Source: a virus. From it: a stretch of 21,549 nt of DNA. The stretch lies in IMG/VR virus record IMGVR_UViG_3300038420_000019, positions 1-21,549 of that record; one strand, given 5' to 3'. The position numbers and the translations under genes were made by a program. Shown here one piece after another: positions 21,405 through 21,549 of the stretch (position 1 is the first letter of the stretch; every line of letters begins with the position of its first letter). The notes beneath the pieces were generated by a model. It saw nothing but the letters and a program-made list of their open reading frames with translations. It did no database searches and was not told the DNA's origin.

Positions 21405-21549
21405 ATGCGGCGCATCTGGCTTCTTATGATCGCCTTTCTCCTGCTCCCTTGCGCGGCATCAGCGCAAAATTCCAGCTACGGCCAGATTCCCGGCACCACC
21501 GTGTATGGTCCTCCGCAAGCCGTCAATCAAGTGTTAACATCAACAGCGG
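21405..21549 (+). CDS. Exported protein, N-terminal part only (runs off the window)
   Basis: ATG at 21405 follows the previous stop by two bases and opens 48 complete codons to the window edge. The start is a clear Sec signal peptide: basic MRR, hydrophobic IWLLMIAFLLLPCA, and an ASA cleavage site before QNSSYGQIPG. LLPCA is a weak lipobox alternative. The mature start (IPGTTVYGPPQAVNQVL) lacks the Thr/Pro linker within the visible part. It is the third exported product in a row, but its domain content cannot be judged. Confidence 0.7.
   Translation, partial: MRRIWLLMIAFLLLPCAASAQNSSYGQIPGTTVYGPPQAVNQVLTSTA

Overview
The window is a piece of a tailed-phage genome (virus or prophage; no integrase, lysis or replication gene is visible). 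It covers the virion-structure block of what looks like a short-tailed (podovirus-type) phage. The strongest marker is a major capsid protein of the N4-gp56/DUF4043 type at 1856-3028. It is followed by a possible head-tail adaptor, a nozzle/stabilisation-type protein and very large internal-virion and fibre genes. No tape-measure, sheath or tail-tube gene is seen. Sec-type signal peptides on several products suggest a Gram-negative host, but the host cannot be named from the sequence. The DNA is moderately GC-rich, and genes are packed end to end with TAATG, TGATG or ATGA overlaps.

Layout. 1-491: end of a probable scaffold-type gene and a small CxxC protein. 492-1752: an accessory island on the minus strand with a small zinc-ribbon gene, a non-coding stretch of about 330 bases full of perfect hairpins, and a NUMOD4-HNH homing endonuclease with two C-terminal helix-turn-helix repeats. 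1856-3625: major capsid protein and a probable decoration protein. 3622-4218: a second minus-strand homing endonuclease of the unrelated LAGLIDADG family. 4257-5707: a run of small proteins of unknown role, including a 14-residue lysine-rich micro-gene. 5713-9518: adaptor-like protein, a small exported cysteine protein, nozzle-like protein, a PA14-domain protein and a GNAT-like protein. 9518-12210: four low-complexity Gln/Gly/Ala-rich proteins, likely internal-virion or ejection proteins. 12207-16751: a 1514-residue polyvalent protein with a ParB-like domain. 16748 to the end: three successive genes whose products begin with Sec signal peptides. The first two have Thr/Pro/Ala linkers, and the first is a 1365-residue modular fibre-like protein with a LamG-like domain, paired cysteine repeats and a glycine-rich tip.

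How it fits together: plus-strand genes build the capsid, connector, ejection apparatus and host-contact proteins. The minus-strand homing endonucleases are mobile passengers between essential capsid genes, and each start codon lies inside a long near-perfect inverted repeat. The least ordinary features are the multi-hairpin, possibly bistable RNA at 814-1019, the exported cysteine-rich proteins inside a virion cassette, the palindromes over both endonuclease starts, and a 27-base exact repeat shared in frame by two unrelated structural genes.
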